A stretch of 64,000 nt of DNA from assembly GCA_030411725.1 (NCBI GenBank), contig MU839834.1, forward strand, positions 434,001 through 498,000, in the 5' to 3' direction. Origin of the DNA: Echria macrotheca (taxonomy: Eukaryota > Ascomycota > Sordariomycetes > Sordariales > Schizotheciaceae). Of this stretch, positions 1 to 12,062 are shown in pieces. Numbering within the stretch: the first letter of the stretch is position 1; each line of letters starts with the position of its first letter. The position numbers and the translations under genes were made by a program. The notes under the pieces are model-generated. The model saw only the letters and a program-made list of their open reading frames with translations. It had not been told where the DNA came from and searched no databases.

Positions 1-1338
1 AGTGCTTTCCTTCTGTGATTCTGACGAGCTTGCACTGGCGGGCCGAGATCGGGTTGGAGAAGCCGCGACAAACGGCTCCAATCCGAAGAAACTCCATTTT
101 TTTACGGACTTGGTCGGACTGGGAGTGGCAGGATCAACTGCTGAGGTGGCTGGAGGCAGAGCGCCAAGGAACGGAATGGATCCTCGCCTTCTCGGTGAAG
201 GCATTGGCGCCTCAGGCTCCTGCGCGTTCTGTGTGCGCTCAAGAACGGCGCCGGCAGTGCTCGGTCTCGCCTCACCAATCTTGCGTGCCGGGCCAGCTTG
301 GTCAGAGGAGTGCGATTCGCGATCACCAGTTGTGAGTGATATCACGGACGAGATGCTGCCGGAAACGGAATGTCCGGGCCGCGCGGTGATCGTGCTGGAT
401 GTCTCGTTTGATACCAGAGAAAGGGGTCTGGGGATGAACTCCAGCGTATCCGAAAAGCCGACACGGTTGCGAGCTGGCGGTCTGGCCAATTGCTCAGGTT
501 CAGAGCTAATCTCCGCAACCGGTTCGTCGGGAGTCTTCACGGACGTCGCTGGGGATACCGCGGGAGCCATATCGGGATCCGTATTCGAAGTGCGAGCCCC
601 TGGGAATTCCCTATGATCAGCGACATTGAGGAGAGCCGGACTGGCCGGAGCGCTGCTTCCTCTAGGATTGTGGTTAGGGGACGGCAGAATTATCGACGAA
701 AGGTCGTGGCTGGAGATGGCCGCTGATCGTCGATGAGCATGGCCTCTCGGTCTGTTGGGCTTCGCAGGTTGTAGCATTGGTGACGCCATGCCGCTTTCTG
801 ATTTTGTCGGGCTTGTGCCTAGAACGCTGACGGCGTCGCCACCTCGAATACTTCCACCTACGAACTCGCTGCCTCCCCGACGATGGCCAGCTGGCCGAAC
901 AGGAATTGCGCGCGGTGAATCTGGAGCTGACGGAGATTTTGGAGGGGTCAGAAACGCGTTATCGTTTCCAGGCAGAGAGGCTCCTGGGTTGAAGGAGAAC
1001 GCTGGAAGGGCCGGTGATCTCGGTTTTATCCGCTCATTTTCCGTCGAGATCGCCAAGGGGGGTTCCTGGGTGTCGATGGCTGATCGTGGTCTTCGGCCCG
1101 TCGCTCGAGAGAAGGACGAAGGGGCCGAAGAAGAAGACGGGCGCGCCGGAAAAACGAAAGGCGGGTTCGGTGGTGGCAGCGCTGTTCTCGGCGAGACTGC
1201 GGGACTGGAAACCGACGCTTCGTGAGGCGAGGAACGATCGTAGGCCGTTTGAACGATAACACTGCATGTTGTTTCCTGGCCAAGGCGCTCCACAGAGGGG
1301 GCCTCGGCCATCAAGTCCGGTCCGATTGTAGCTGCCAT
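1..1338 (-). CDS. Ser/Pro/Thr-rich conserved fungal protein, partial (C-terminus beyond the left edge)
   Basis: The minus-strand frame whose codons fall on plus positions 1-3, 4-6 and so on has no stop from 1395 down to base 1. The first good ATG is at 1338-1336 (context ggaaagATGg), giving 446 codons before the window ends. The protein is almost wholly low complexity and looks intrinsically disordered: it begins MAATIGPDLMAEAPSVERL and has many SP/TP sites (e.g. FLTPPKSPSAPDSPRAIP), basic RRxS-type phosphosites (GHRRGGSEFVGG, HAHRRSAAISSHDLS) and a late hydrophobic KKWSFFGLEPF patch. This style resembles fungal proteins annotated as 'cell wall proline rich protein', but I see no catalytic domain and the name is tentative. 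The amino-acid bias and the RRxS sites suggest a phosphorylated regulator (inference). No intron is needed within the visible part. Confidence 0.75.
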   Translation of the reverse strand, partial: MAATIGPDLMAEAPSVERLGQETTCSVIVQTAYDRSSPHEASVSSPAVSPRTALPPPNPPFVFPARPSSSSAPSSFSRATGRRPRSAIDTQEPPLAISTENERIKPRSPALPAFSFNPGASLPGNDNAFLTPPKSPSAPDSPRAIPVRPAGHRRGGSEFVGGSIRGGDAVSVLGTSPTKSESGMASPMLQPAKPNRPRGHAHRRSAAISSHDLSSIILPSPNHNPRGSSAPASPALLNVADHREFPGARTSNTDPDMAPAVSPATSVKTPDEPVAEISSEPEQLARPPARNRVGFSDTLEFIPRPLSLVSNETSSTITARPGHSVSGSISSVISLTTGDRESHSSDQAGPARKIGEARPSTAGAVLERTQNAQEPEAPMPSPRRRGSIPFLGALPPATSAVDPATPSPTKSVKKWSFFGLEPFVAASPTRSRPASASSSESQKEST

Positions 1339-4300
1339 CTTTCCAAGCCGCGCTGCGGCGCCAGAAGTGATGGGCAACTCGGGCTCAATCGGAGATCATG
1401 GATTGTCAGAAAATAATTCGCCAAACAGAAGGCCGTGGTCCTTTCGACGAAGGGCAACCTGCGAGGTCCCGTTCTGGCGTTTCAACGATTAAATACAACT
1501 GCAATCTGAAAGAAACCGTCAGCAAGCCGCCAGAATCGCTTTGTGTGATATGCGTCGGGCAAGAGAATCGACACGAAGCAGTTCGCCGATTCGAGATTGA
1601 TAACCTTTGGGTGTTGTCTGTCGTGGGCGCGGATGGGAGCACAAAAGTGAAGCATACCTCGGAACCTGTTGGAACCGCAAATGCACTAGAAAACAGCGCG
1701 ACAATGAATTAACAGGTAACGCTGCTTCTAGACGAAATCAAGATAGAGTATTGTTCAAAGGAGTGGACGGTCAAACCAGCGCAAATCCCAAGATTTGCTG
1801 CCGGAGTTGAGCCAGGTTGGTGGTTTGGGGGTGTCAAGTGTAGGAGGAAACCTGGAAATGCGAAGGAGAGAGCGAACAGAGCAGCGAAAAGCGGTGGGGG
1901 CAGCGACTGGCGACTGGAGGCACTGGGCAGGGGGGGGCGGGTCTCCACACAGTGCAAGCGGATTGCTGATTTCACGAAAGGCCCAAACCAAACGCTAAAA
2001 AAACCGACAGGCGGCCAGCCCTTCAAGCCTCGCCCACCCCTCACAATCCCCTCTTTTGCGCCCGATGGCACCGTGTGGTGGTAGTGATGCCAGGGAGCAA
2101 TCCGGGACAGCCCTGGGTTTCTGTTAAACCTTATTAGCTTGGTACCTGAATCAGTGGAGGGATGAGCTTCGAGCCACGGTGCTCGTTATTTTGACGCCTT
2201 TCAATGGCGGCGTCGAGACGACTGCCGGGGAACAGGTAGATCAGAACCAAGGATACCCGCGACGATGCTGTGGGAGACACAAACTACAAGATCTTGTTCT
2301 CCCGGCCCCAATCCACCATCAATTGGCGGTGTTGATGAAGTCCCCGGCTAACAGACGCTCAGGGGTCGCACTGGTGATCACCTGCATTCGACGTGCTTTC
2401 GAGCACGAATCCAGATCCCACCAACAGCACCCTCCATCCGGGAGTCCAGGACGGGAAGGTCAACCACAAATGGAAGAGCAGACGCCTGGAGCAGTGGGCT
2501 GCATCACGGCCGAACCGACATCCATCAAGGGTCAGTCCGTTCTCCATTTTTTGTTTCCCTGGCTCGCCTTGAAAACGGGTTTCCAAACCTTCCAAGGGAG
2601 TTCTCCAGGCCGCGGGAACATCAAACCAACTCCAGAACTTTACGCGACCGCAATCTACATTATGCCAGGATCTCCATTCCTCCGACAACTTGGAGCAGAG
2701 CCGCGAATCCCAGCAACATCCTTTCTGGACCAGGTCGGCTTTCGGTTTTCTGCCTGCAACACCCATTTCGGATTTTACCACGAGATGCGCCAGGTGGAGA
2801 GACCAGGTCGCCTGCGCCTCAATGTCGTCGCGGTCGCGTCAACTCTGTACCCCGCTATTATCTCAGTTCGATGACACGGGGCAACGATGGAGTCTTTTTT
2901 ACACAGTAGAGTATTTTCCTGGCTTGCGTGGCTGGCCGTGTTGGCCTCGAGGACCGGCCCCATTTTCACCGCGGCCGGGATGGCCGCTAGCTGATGCTGG
3001 GTACCTGGATTTTGTGGGCCGCTGACAGGGACAGTCAAATCCTGCCGCGTCCGCACTGTAACGATTAACGATGCCGCTTCGCATGCAGCGGTGAAGGCCA
3101 CCTGCACGGCGGGGGATTCGAGAAGAGATCGGACGGCGATGAAGCCTGGGCCCCTTCGTCGTTGAAGCGTTCTCGACTTGCACAGCTGTAGCTGTTCACA
3201 GATCTTGTGCTTGATCAGCTGTCGAATGGATTCCGTACCCACCACCCCACCTCCTCTGGCAACTCAAACAACACAAACTCTTTGCCTTCGGCTTGTCCTC
3301 GAGACACAAGCCCTCTGGAGGTCCCCCTCGAGGCTCGGTTCGCGAAGCCCCGCCCCGGTGATGAGGGGCCAAAACCCCGGGCAATGGAACGTGGTGTTGG
3401 AAGCAACAACAACAGTGGAGAGAACGGATAAAAACATCCTTTGCCAGAAGCGTTCACCTGGCCGCTTTCGAGGTCAGTTGCTGTGGCCAAAGCTGGCCTC
3501 AGGTTCGCCGGGCTGACAGTGATCCCTGAAGCCCGCAGGAATCTGATGCCAGACCTTGTCGCTAGCTCTTCCTCGTCGTCCACTGCCAGCTCAAGACGAG
3601 CACACCCAGGGCGACGCACGGATGATTCTGCATGACGCCACGGGATATTCAGCCGGAGCCTTCAGGGCGCCGACAGGTCAGGGGTTAAGAAAACACGGTT
3701 CGCAACCACCACAACATCTGCAAGCCCGCGAAGATCGGTCTCGCGTCTGCTCTTGCGCCTTCCCCGGAGGAGAAACTGGCACCATCACGCAGTCTGGAAG
3801 GATACCTCATGCGCGATGGGCCTTCCGCTTCATCCCAACTTGCAATCAGGCGTCTGGGAGCCGGGCCGAGAATGTGCCATTGCTAAAGTACCCAAGGTTG
3901 CAGTGCACGACCTGCACGACACAATTGCAGATGCTGCTTCATCACTGCGGCGCTTCCTAGAGACAGTTTGCGAGATAACAGCCCGCGTCCAATCCGAAAG
4001 ACCGCACAATGCAACGACTCCGAGCTAGGTATCCCCATCCCCGCCTGGAACAATTCTAGGTCTTCCGCAGTTAGGCCGGACTTGCAACGGTTGTCCGAGG
4101 CGTGGGCGACTAACTCGTAATGATGATAGCGCTTCTCAGCCTGAGACCTGACCGTGCTGACCTCCGAGCGGTGAGATTTGTTTTAACTTTGGACATCGGA
4201 ATGTCGCCCTGCCGCCTTCAATCGGCATTATAATTTCGACAAGCATTTGCCACCCACGTCGCTCATTTCAAGAAGACGCGCGGGCGGAAACCACTTAACG

Positions 4301-4975
4301 CGGTCGTCTTGTGAGCCTGTCAAAAGGAAGTCGACGGGGCGGATCCTTGGACCGAGCAGATTACGCCCAGATTTCAGAAATGAGTGTTGAAGCCATGAAA
4401 TTTCACGAGCCTCGGGCGCGCATCTCGGTAGAGAAGACGCCAGGTTTCCACACCTGAAGTTGATTTGGATCGAAATTATGTTCCTGCATTTACCTGCAAA
4501 TGAATCGGCGATTCTTCCCTGCGAGCAGAGATCCGTAGATGTGAAGGTCTCGTCTACCTGCGGCATCTCCCGGAAGGGCCCAACACAATAAGCCTATTCC
4601 GTAGGGATAATTCTCGTCATTACCGACTTGCAGGGCCCAGATAGGCTCAAATAGATCGCGATCTAAAAACGGTATTCGCAGTGCCGTGTTCATCGCAGAC
4701 ACCGGTTTTCCATTTCGCCTGTGCATCTCCAGCGGTTAAAGGTTGCTAATAACCGCTGGAAGCGCCCGTAGCATGCAGGCTAACTTTACTTAGGTAAGCT
4801 GGGTAAGCGGTAACTTAAGCTTGGACCGCGGGGAACCCCCGCAACGGAGTGGGAGGATTCTGCCGTCCAAATTTTTTGCGTCAGACCGCCTTCACAATCT
4901 TCCAAAGCTCATCGCTGCAAGAGGTTGAGTTCATCGAGTGTCGAAACCGGACACTTATTGAATCAACGCAACACC
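1339..4975. other. gene-poor interval, 3.6 kb
   Basis: This is the shared upstream region of the minus-strand edge gene and CGR1. Open frames exist on both strands, the longest 231 codons at 2179-2874 on plus, but none gives a recognisable domain or sensible exon joins. It probably holds long 5' untranslated leaders and promoters. No transposon or RNA gene seen. Confidence 0.5.
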
Positions 4976-5447
4976 ATGTCGACCACCGTCGAAGCCGGCG
5001 CAACAGCGCCATCGAAGCATCTTGGGATGCGGAAGAACGGTAAGGCCGTTCACTGAAAGCAATCGCAGTTGCGAAAGCACTGCTAATGGATGTGGTCCTC
5101 AAAGGAAAACAATGGCACGCCCCCAGAACTGCCTTTCGGCCCGGCTCCGGCTTGACTTCATTCGAGAAGAGGGCGAAAGAAAGGGCAGAGCGAGCGATGA
5201 TGAAGGTCAAGGAAAAGGAGCTGAAAGACGAGAAAGAGGCAGAGCGACAGGTGGGCTTCTGCAAGCGAAATACTGGCATCAACGGCACACTGACATTTTC
5301 GTCTAGAGGAGGATAACAGCCCTGAAGGAAAAGCGAGCCGCAAAGGAAGAGAAGGAGCGATACGAAAAGATGGCGGAGAAGATGCACAAGAAGAGGGTGG
5401 AAAGGCTGAAGCGCAAGGAAAAGCGCAATAAGCTGATCAATTCCTGA
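4976..5447 (+). CDS. CGR1: rRNA-processing protein Cgr1
   Basis: Three exons, 4976-5039, 5105-5250 and 5307-5447, join in frame to 116 aa; the introns are 65 nt (branch tgctaat) and 56 nt (acceptor gtctag). The spliced protein carries the Cgr1 signature: a short variable N-terminus, then NGKQWHAPRTAFRPGSGLTS, then a continuous Lys/Glu/Arg-rich helix (KRAKERAERAMMKVKEKELK) ending KRKEKRNKLINS. Members of this family act in the nucleolus in 60S pre-rRNA processing. The length matches family members of about 110-120 aa. The basic coiled helix fits binding to nucleolar RNA. The start is the first ATG before the conserved block. No anomalies seen. Confidence 0.93.
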
Positions 5448-6106
5448 ACATCTCTTCCTCGGCATGTCTTTGAACACCAAGGAGACCAATGCTAAACCTC
5501 GGGAGTGCGTGGAAAGCCGGGTTTGATAGGTGTTTGCCCACCCGGTTATGACTATTGACTGACGACAACGAGCCTGCTGCCTCGGGTCAAGACTCTCACG
5601 ACCGGGATGTCCCGCACAGTCTCACGCCATCCAGGAAGTTCTGCGCAGGATCCCATCCCTGCCCAGCTGTACGAACGAAGCCTGGTCATTTTGAGACTGG
5701 TGGTGAGAAAGGATGAGGGATGTGGTTCAGGCGAGACATCAAGTTCGCAAAAGGGTTGAGAAAGGGGCATATTCAGACCACCTCTATATTCAGGTGGTTG
5801 AAAATACCACATAGCAGGTAGTCAATCTGATGCAGTCATGACAGTCGGGACAAGTGATCCTGTGTTGAATGAAAACCGTGATTGTTTGGGGAAGCACTTT
5901 GTTGACACCTGAAAATGAGGCGGAGGCTGAGCGAGAATCCATGTGGGACCGCCAAGGGTCCAGACAGGGGGCAGCCCAAGGCCGTTTGCGTCACATGCCA
6001 TTTCAGCCAGCTAGTTACCCCACATCGATTGCCGTTTGACGCAGCTTCAGCATCACTCTCCACGCTCCCGCCGGGATACGCGCGACAACTCGGATCCAAG
6101 ACAACA
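5448..6106. other. intergenic between CGR1 and the coiled-coil/membrane gene
   Basis: 659 nt between two plus-strand genes. It should hold the CGR1 terminator and the downstream promoter. No open frame worth calling. Confidence 0.6.
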
Positions 6107-7208
6107 ATGTCCAACAATGGGTCAGAAGCCGCGAAGGAAACCCCGCCGCAGCGTGCTCGACATCAGATAACCCGCTCCATTTCAGAACTATCCTCACCCA
6201 TCCGGCTTCATCGCCACCAATCGCACCGCGCTGCCAAGGATAAAGATGGACTCGGTGCAGTTCCACAAACCATCCCTCCACCGCAGGGTCGTCTGTCATT
6301 AGATGGTTCCCGATCCGATGGGGTCACGCCGAACCTGAGTCCCAATCCCAGCAGACGAGCGAGTATTCTCAACACTTCCGGCGATGACGCCCCATCGGGA
6401 GCAGCTCCCAGCGTTTCGGCTCCTGTCCCAATGCCCAAAGCTGCCGTTCGAGAGGACATGGTCGCCATCGAGCGGCAGAGAGCCATGTTGCGCGAAAGGT
6501 CGGGGTTCCTAGTTTTATGTTGCGGGAATCTTATACTCACCGTTTTGTAGTGGTCTCAAGAAGTCGTTGGCCGAGCTAGCAGACTTCTCGGTTGCGACAA
6601 CACGGCGGCTCGACGATACGTATTTTTCGGTGCGGGACAAGCTCGATGTTCTCCAATCCACGATTGTGGCGTTAAAGGAGCTGGCTGGGCTCTCTCAGCA
6701 AATGAATCGCGCATTCAACATCGATGCCGAAGAGCTAGATGCCGATATCAGCGCCCAACTGGACGCATTTGGGCAGTTTGAAGACCAGCAGAAAAGGATC
6801 GAGAAGCTGCAAGAACGCATACATATCGGCAGGGACAAGATCAGGGTCCTAAGCAAGAGAGTCGACGTAGTAAGGGAACGAATCGAAAACTGGGAGCGGG
6901 CAGACCGGGAATGGCAGGAGAGGACACGAAGACGACTGAAAGCCGTCTGGGTTGTGACGTCCGTCATCCTGTTCCTGATGCTGATACTTTACCTCGCCGC
7001 TCAATATGCTGCGCAACCATTAGAGGAAACTACCGTCCGACTTGCAAACGACACGTTGAAGGCGCTCCGGAATGTAACTGGAGCCAAGACTCTATGGCCC
7101 GAATCCACACAGCCTACAACAACCATCGAAGGGATTCTCGGTAGAACCGGGTCTGCGGCAACTTCGTCTTCCTCCACAGATGTGCTCAGAGTCTTTGACG
7201 AGCTCTAA
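6107..7208 (+). CDS. hypothetical protein with coiled coil and one C-terminal transmembrane segment
   Basis: Exons 6107-6498 and 6551-7208 give 349 aa. The 52-nt intron has an unusual donor, gtcggg, and acceptor ttttgtag; splicing joins REs to GLKKSLAELADFS. Residues 1-125 are Ser/Pro-rich and disordered, with phosphosite-like PSRRASIL. Residues about 140-260 are helical: heptad-like stretches (QQKRIEKLQERIHIGRDKIR), then RERIENWERADREW. A single hydrophobic segment, VWVVTSVILFLMLILYLAAQY, lies at about 263-283. A tail of about 65 residues follows with two N-glycosylation sequons (NDT, NVT). This suggests a tail-anchored or single-pass endomembrane protein with a cytosolic coiled coil, SNARE-like in layout, but I do not recognise a SNARE motif. 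Function unknown. Confidence 0.8.
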
Positions 7209-7370
7209 TGGATAGACGGTTGTCATTTTTAATACACAGCTTCTACAAGGAAGACTCAAATAAATATTACTTGATTCCCAGCAGGTGCCTGAAAGTACGA
7301 AGAGGTTGCCGGATTGAGCGTGAACTCTACGCTAGAGAGCAAGATATCCTGTTATCCTGCAACTTCATAC

Positions 7371-7430
7371 CGCCGTGGGTATTCTGCAGGAGCACTTTGG
7401 GTATCGTGCGGGAAATCCCCTTATCTCGCC
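7371..7430 (+). repeat. 60-bp inverted repeat, left arm
   Basis: Begins cgccgtgggtattctgcagg and ends ccttatctcgcc. It is base-for-base the reverse complement of 7949-8008. Sequence just outside the arm (catac) differs from the partner's flank. A second short match (caattgaagcc) lies about 75 nt inward, suggesting both arms come from one larger, partly decayed element. Confidence 0.9.
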
Positions 7431-7948
7431 AGCGCCACCACAGCACAGACGCGCGCCCCAGCGGACCCTATGTGGCTGACCCCGCCGGCCTCGCTGGTGC
7501 CGCAATTGAAGCCATCGCCAAGTGCACAAGTGCAAGTCGGGGCTATTAACACTGCGATGACCATGGTGTTGAACAGCTCAATTGAACTAACATTACCTTA
7601 CGTAGTCAGCCTACCTATATTTACCCTCTGCAGCTTGCGCTGTAGCTCTGACTTGCCCCATTGATATGCTGCTTATAAAGGCGGACTCTGTGGGCGCGAA
7701 ACCGCCTGGTGCTGACTGTTAGCGACAAAATATTGCTGCAATTGCTAGGGAAACTGTACTTTGCCGTCCAGATACTGCATTATCCAGCCTTGACCCTGCG
7801 ATGCCCGAAGGACCTGCGTCGCGCAAGCCATCTAACAGTTGGCGATGGCTTCAATAGCGATCGGAAGTACGAGGCTTCAATTGAGCCACAGCCTTAGCCA
7901 CGGCCTTGGGGGGGTGCGCGCCTGGCGCAGGCGGGGTTGGCTGACATA

Positions 7949-8008
7949 GGCGAGATAAGGGGATTTCCCGCACGATACCCAAAGTGCTCCTGCAGAATAC
8001 CCACGGCG
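7949..8008 (-). repeat. 60-bp inverted repeat, right arm
   Basis: Reverse complement of 7371-7430 with no mismatch over 60 bp. The spacer between the arms is 518 bp (7431-7948). No transposase reading frame lies in the spacer, so if this is a mobile element it is a non-autonomous fragment or MITE-like. Confidence 0.9.
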
Positions 8009-8928
8009 CTTCATACCAAGGACTACCAAGGACCCAGGACCGCTGCCAAGCCTTGTTTCTGAACGTCCCATGCTCCAGTTCGCCGCCAGCCACAATACAG
8101 TCGAGCTTGTAGTAACCTACGATTGGTCTTCTGCTTATTACCTACGTCTCATTTTCTCCGTGGTGTTCGCAGCAAAAGGCGGGCTGAGCCGCCTGCCGCG
8201 TGTCGCGGGGCCTTTGTTCGGCTTGTCGGCATGTTAGTTTCTGCGGAGGGCAAGCCAAGTCAACGCGGGCGTCGCTTGCGTAACAGAAGGGCTGTGTGCG
8301 GAATGGCCAGAGGGGGGACGTCATCGGGCGCCAACACTCAGCAACCAAGCCTGCCACGGCAAGCTGTGATGGTGAAGTGGGATGGGCTTGTGATGTAAAC
8401 GATACAAGCGCCGGAGCTAGAGTGGCATCCGCAGCCCCTTTCGCCTTTGCATCTCAAAGCTGACATTGCTGACGGTTTTTCGATTGGCTTTGACTAATAC
8501 CTCACTGTTCGCAACCAAGGCCGATTTCCCCGGTGCTGGACCCCACGGCATACACACTACGGCATATCTAGGTACTGCTGGGACATCCCGGGGCTGCAGC
8601 GCTGATCACCACCCCAACGGCGGGTTTCCTGACTACCACCCCTTTCTTCCTCCTGTGACCATTTATCTCTCGGAAGGGTAGGCGTGCATCTCAAGACCTC
8701 ACAATTCGGCCGACACTTGCGACAGCTGGAGATAGGAGTGGTGCATCCGAAGACGTCAGGCGGCCCTTCGTTGCTGGATCCCTACCCCCCACCAAGGTCC
8801 CCTCCACTGTCCAGCGCAAACCCGGACATCTTCGAGGTCTGGAGGAACCGCCGGACGCAATCCGCATAACCTCTTCTAAACCTCGACTTCGCGCCCGAGA
8901 AGACGATCCTCGCTGCCACTCGCGAAAT

Positions 8929-11900
8929 ATGTCTTCCGATCCCTCCGAGGCTGCGAAGACGGGGAGCAACGGGAACGCCGTCGAGCCGAGCGGGACCGTC
9001 GAGCTGCCCCTCCGCTCAGCTTCCGCCAATGCGCCTCCCAGTCAGGCGCTGACGGGAAAACAAGAACACTGTACGCCCCCCTTTGCCGTTCGCAACACAT
9101 CAAATTGCTAACTACGACGTTCTACCAGATCTGAAGCGCGAACTCGTGTCGGAGCAAGTCAAATGGGAGATTGCAGAACTGAACTCGCCGACGGCGCTGC
9201 GCCGTTTTGGCGCCCCATTCAGGTCGGAATTTGGGGAGGTGTCCCCCTTGGACTCGGAACTCCCTATCTTGCGTTACATCTTCGTGCACCATGTCCGGGA
9301 ATTCCCTTTCCTGGACAAGGCGAGGGAGAAAGAGTTCTGGCAAGACAAGCTCCAGGTGGTAAGCAGCCACGAATGGATAAGAGCCCCTTGGGGTCGTCGC
9401 GTGGAAGAAGCTAACACGACGGGTGTTGCGCCTATAGTTCCTGGAATCCTTTGCTAGCAAGAATATTTCCTCGTCCGAAGACCGTCTTGAAGAGACCAAG
9501 AGGAGAAAGTTGGCCATCAAGGCCCAGAAGCTGGTGGAGTTGATGATGGTTTCAGGCGTCCCAACCTCTTCCGGATTCGAAGAAAGGATACGTTTTTCAG
9601 AATTGGAAATCGTCGATGCGCACGCTATCGATACCGGCGTCCTCCATACCATCCCAGAAGGGAACTACCTTAACGGCTGGGATGTGAATGTTGCTGGTGT
9701 TCGCATAACCGCTGTCAAGCGCAACATTCGGTACCATAAACATGCCGTGAGTGACTTATTGCCTCCTTTGGCCGTGATAGACGCTGAATACCTCTTAGGA
9801 ATTCCTACTCCGGGTCAAGCGAAAAGGCGAGCTGGAACATTTTGTTGCTCGCCGGTATGGCGATTTCGCCCGCCTTCACAAGCACATCAGGACAGAGCTG
9901 CCGGGCAAGGTCCTGCCACCACTACCTCGGAAGAACAAATCAAACTCGATAGCATCCGGTCTTCTCGGAAGCAAATCCGGAGGCAACGACTCGGAAGCAT
10001 CGTCTCTCTCGTCAACCTCGACGCGGCAAGTGACTACGCCGGTCAACGGCAAGATGCTGACCGTTAAAGGTAAGCCTTCTGTGACGAATTGGAAAAGTTC
10101 GTACACTTACTAGACAATTACCTACTCCCAGGCTCAAGCAGAACGGCTTCCCCTCGACCGTCTGTAGACGGGCCACCCGCCAGTCCTGGACTCCCGAGCC
10201 CACAGAATCAGGAGGTACGCTCCGTGGTCGAAATGAAAAGCCCCAAACACGTTACTAACTCTGTCAGGACGTAACACTCTGGCGAGAAGAGCAACGTATA
10301 TCACTACGCGCTTTCCTACGCTCTCTACTCCATGACCCCCAAATCGCAAAGACAAAGGCCATGGAGGAGTTCCTCACGTTAAAGCCGATTACGCCGAAAG
10401 ATGAAGATGTCGAAGACATCTCACGACGTAAAAATATGGATGAACGACGGGTGGAGGAGCAGAAAAGGTTTTACGAAATCGCCAGGAAGCGTGCGGCCGA
10501 GTTGGATGTCTACATGGAGCAGTAAGTGTCATCGACATCCCAGTCAGGACGTGCCTACTAACTTTCCAAGGTTCCGACAAGACATTGTCGAAAGAAACGG
10601 TCTGACGATGCTCTTCAAGGAGATCAAGGATAAGGAAACGATCCAGGATCTCAGCATACAATACCAAAAATTCGCAGAATGGCTCCGGATCGAGGTCGCT
10701 GCGACGATTTACCACCTCTTCCTTGCCGAGGACAACTCTCCCGAGCTTTTTGCCCAGGCCAAGAGGATACACTCCCTGATCCCATACACCATCATGAAGA
10801 ACGTGATCCGGGTGGCCAATCCAGCAGCTGTGATGTCCAACATTCTGGATATCTTTCTCGCACAGCCTTTCGGCACCAGGTCTTTGATGCAGAGGATATT
10901 CTCCCTCACGCTGCACGACGGAATCAGGAGCTTCCAGAGGTCGATCGACGCCGTCGCCGCCAAGATCGGCGATCCAGTGTTTGTCGAGAAGCTCAAGAAA
11001 TTCAACGACGCGGAAGACCATATCAAGGTTGCTATCAGAGAGGAAGCGTCAGACGAAGATACCGACATAATCGTGGTAATTCTTCGATCCGATCTCATCG
11101 AGCCGCCTCTCCTCCCGGAGCAGATTGGACGGCTCTACAACGCATATGTTGCTTTCAACAACGCGGTCGAGAACGTCGACGAAGAGCTGAAGCAAGGGGC
11201 GGAGCTTTTCTCATATCTCAAGCAGCTCATGAAGCTCTACACGAGGCAACGGGACAAGGCCATGATGCTGCATCTCATCGAGGAGCCGGTGACTCTGCAG
11301 CTATTCCGGGACCTCTTCACCATCTTCTACGAGCCGCTCGTGAGGGTTTACAAGTCGGCCAACGTCTACAATAGTGTGACGGACTTTGCAGACTTCATTG
11401 ATGACTTGATCCAGGTTGTGGAACGCTGTCGGGAGCAAGATGCTTCGGCGGACCCTAACCAGACGGTCCAGGCCTTCATCGATCTGTGTCAACGGCACGA
11501 ACACAACTTCTACAAGTTTGTCCACGAGGTTCACACTCACGACAATGGCTTGTTCACGCAGCTCATGGGGTGGATCGAGGGAATCCTGGAGTTTTTGAGG
11601 CAGGGGCCAAAGAACGGGACGCTGGATATCAACGCTCTCTTCGAGGGTGGCGTAAGCTCCGGGATTATCGACAAGGAAAAGGCTATCGAGGAGATCAACC
11701 AACTTATCGCTTGGCAGGAGGCGCGCAAGAAGTGGCACCAGGACAAGACCAGGCAGAAGATGGCAGCCGAGGGGCATGCTGACATGGACGCGCTGCCCGG
11801 CGTCATGAACTTCAAGTCAAGCGACTTTGGGCTCGACCAGATGGACTTGGAGGACATGGCTTATGACGACGACTCGGAATCCGAGGCAGAGCTAGAGGCC

Positions 11901-12062
11901 GAGGAAGACATGGATCCGATCGACGCTGAGCGCCGGCGAAGAAGTAGGCGACAGGATCGGCTGCGGAGGAACGCAGGAGAGCCGGAAAAGCCGGGTGTGT
12001 CGGAGGTGCACAAGCTAAAGGAGAATTTCCTGATCATGTTGAGGATGGTCCTGGCCGAGTAG
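8929..12062 (+). CDS. PX-domain protein with PXB/DUF3818-type segments (YPR097W/Lec1-like)
   Basis: Seven exons: 8929-9070, 9129-9358, 9438-9746, 9799-10069, 10132-10214, 10268-10521, 10571-12062. All joins keep frame, giving 926 aa. Order: a short disordered N-terminus; a helical PX-associated region (about 48-165, LKRELVSEQVKWEIAEL); a PX fold at about 195-285 with RRYGDFARLHKHI, the usual phosphoinositide-binding stretch, and LPPLPRKN; a Ser-rich linker; a long helical DUF3818-like region (about 430-780, including FRQDIVERNGLTMLFKEIKD and HTHDNGLFTQLMGWIEGIL); then an acidic patch (YDDDSESEAELEAEEDMD) and a basic tail. Yeast YPR097W has this architecture and binds phosphoinositides; a lipid-transport role at organelle contacts has been proposed. 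Family assignment is firm, biochemical role less so. Confidence 0.92.

Larger units (their letters stand above)
7209..8928. other. intergenic, 1.7 kb, carrying a long inverted repeat
   Basis: Holds a perfect 60-bp inverted repeat (entered separately) about 0.5 kb apart, and otherwise only short open frames. The repeated stretch explains the identical peptides seen in open frames on opposite strands. No RNA gene seen. Confidence 0.6.

Noticed and set aside
2..1225. Plus-strand open frames of 204 and 156 codons as genes
   Set aside because: They are mirror images of the minus-strand Ser/Pro-rich frame, which is stop-free throughout; the plus frame has stops between 617 and 754.
2179..2874. 231-codon plus frame in the left gene-poor interval
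   Set aside because: No domain, signal or splice context; composition resembles the random frames common in this GC-rich DNA.
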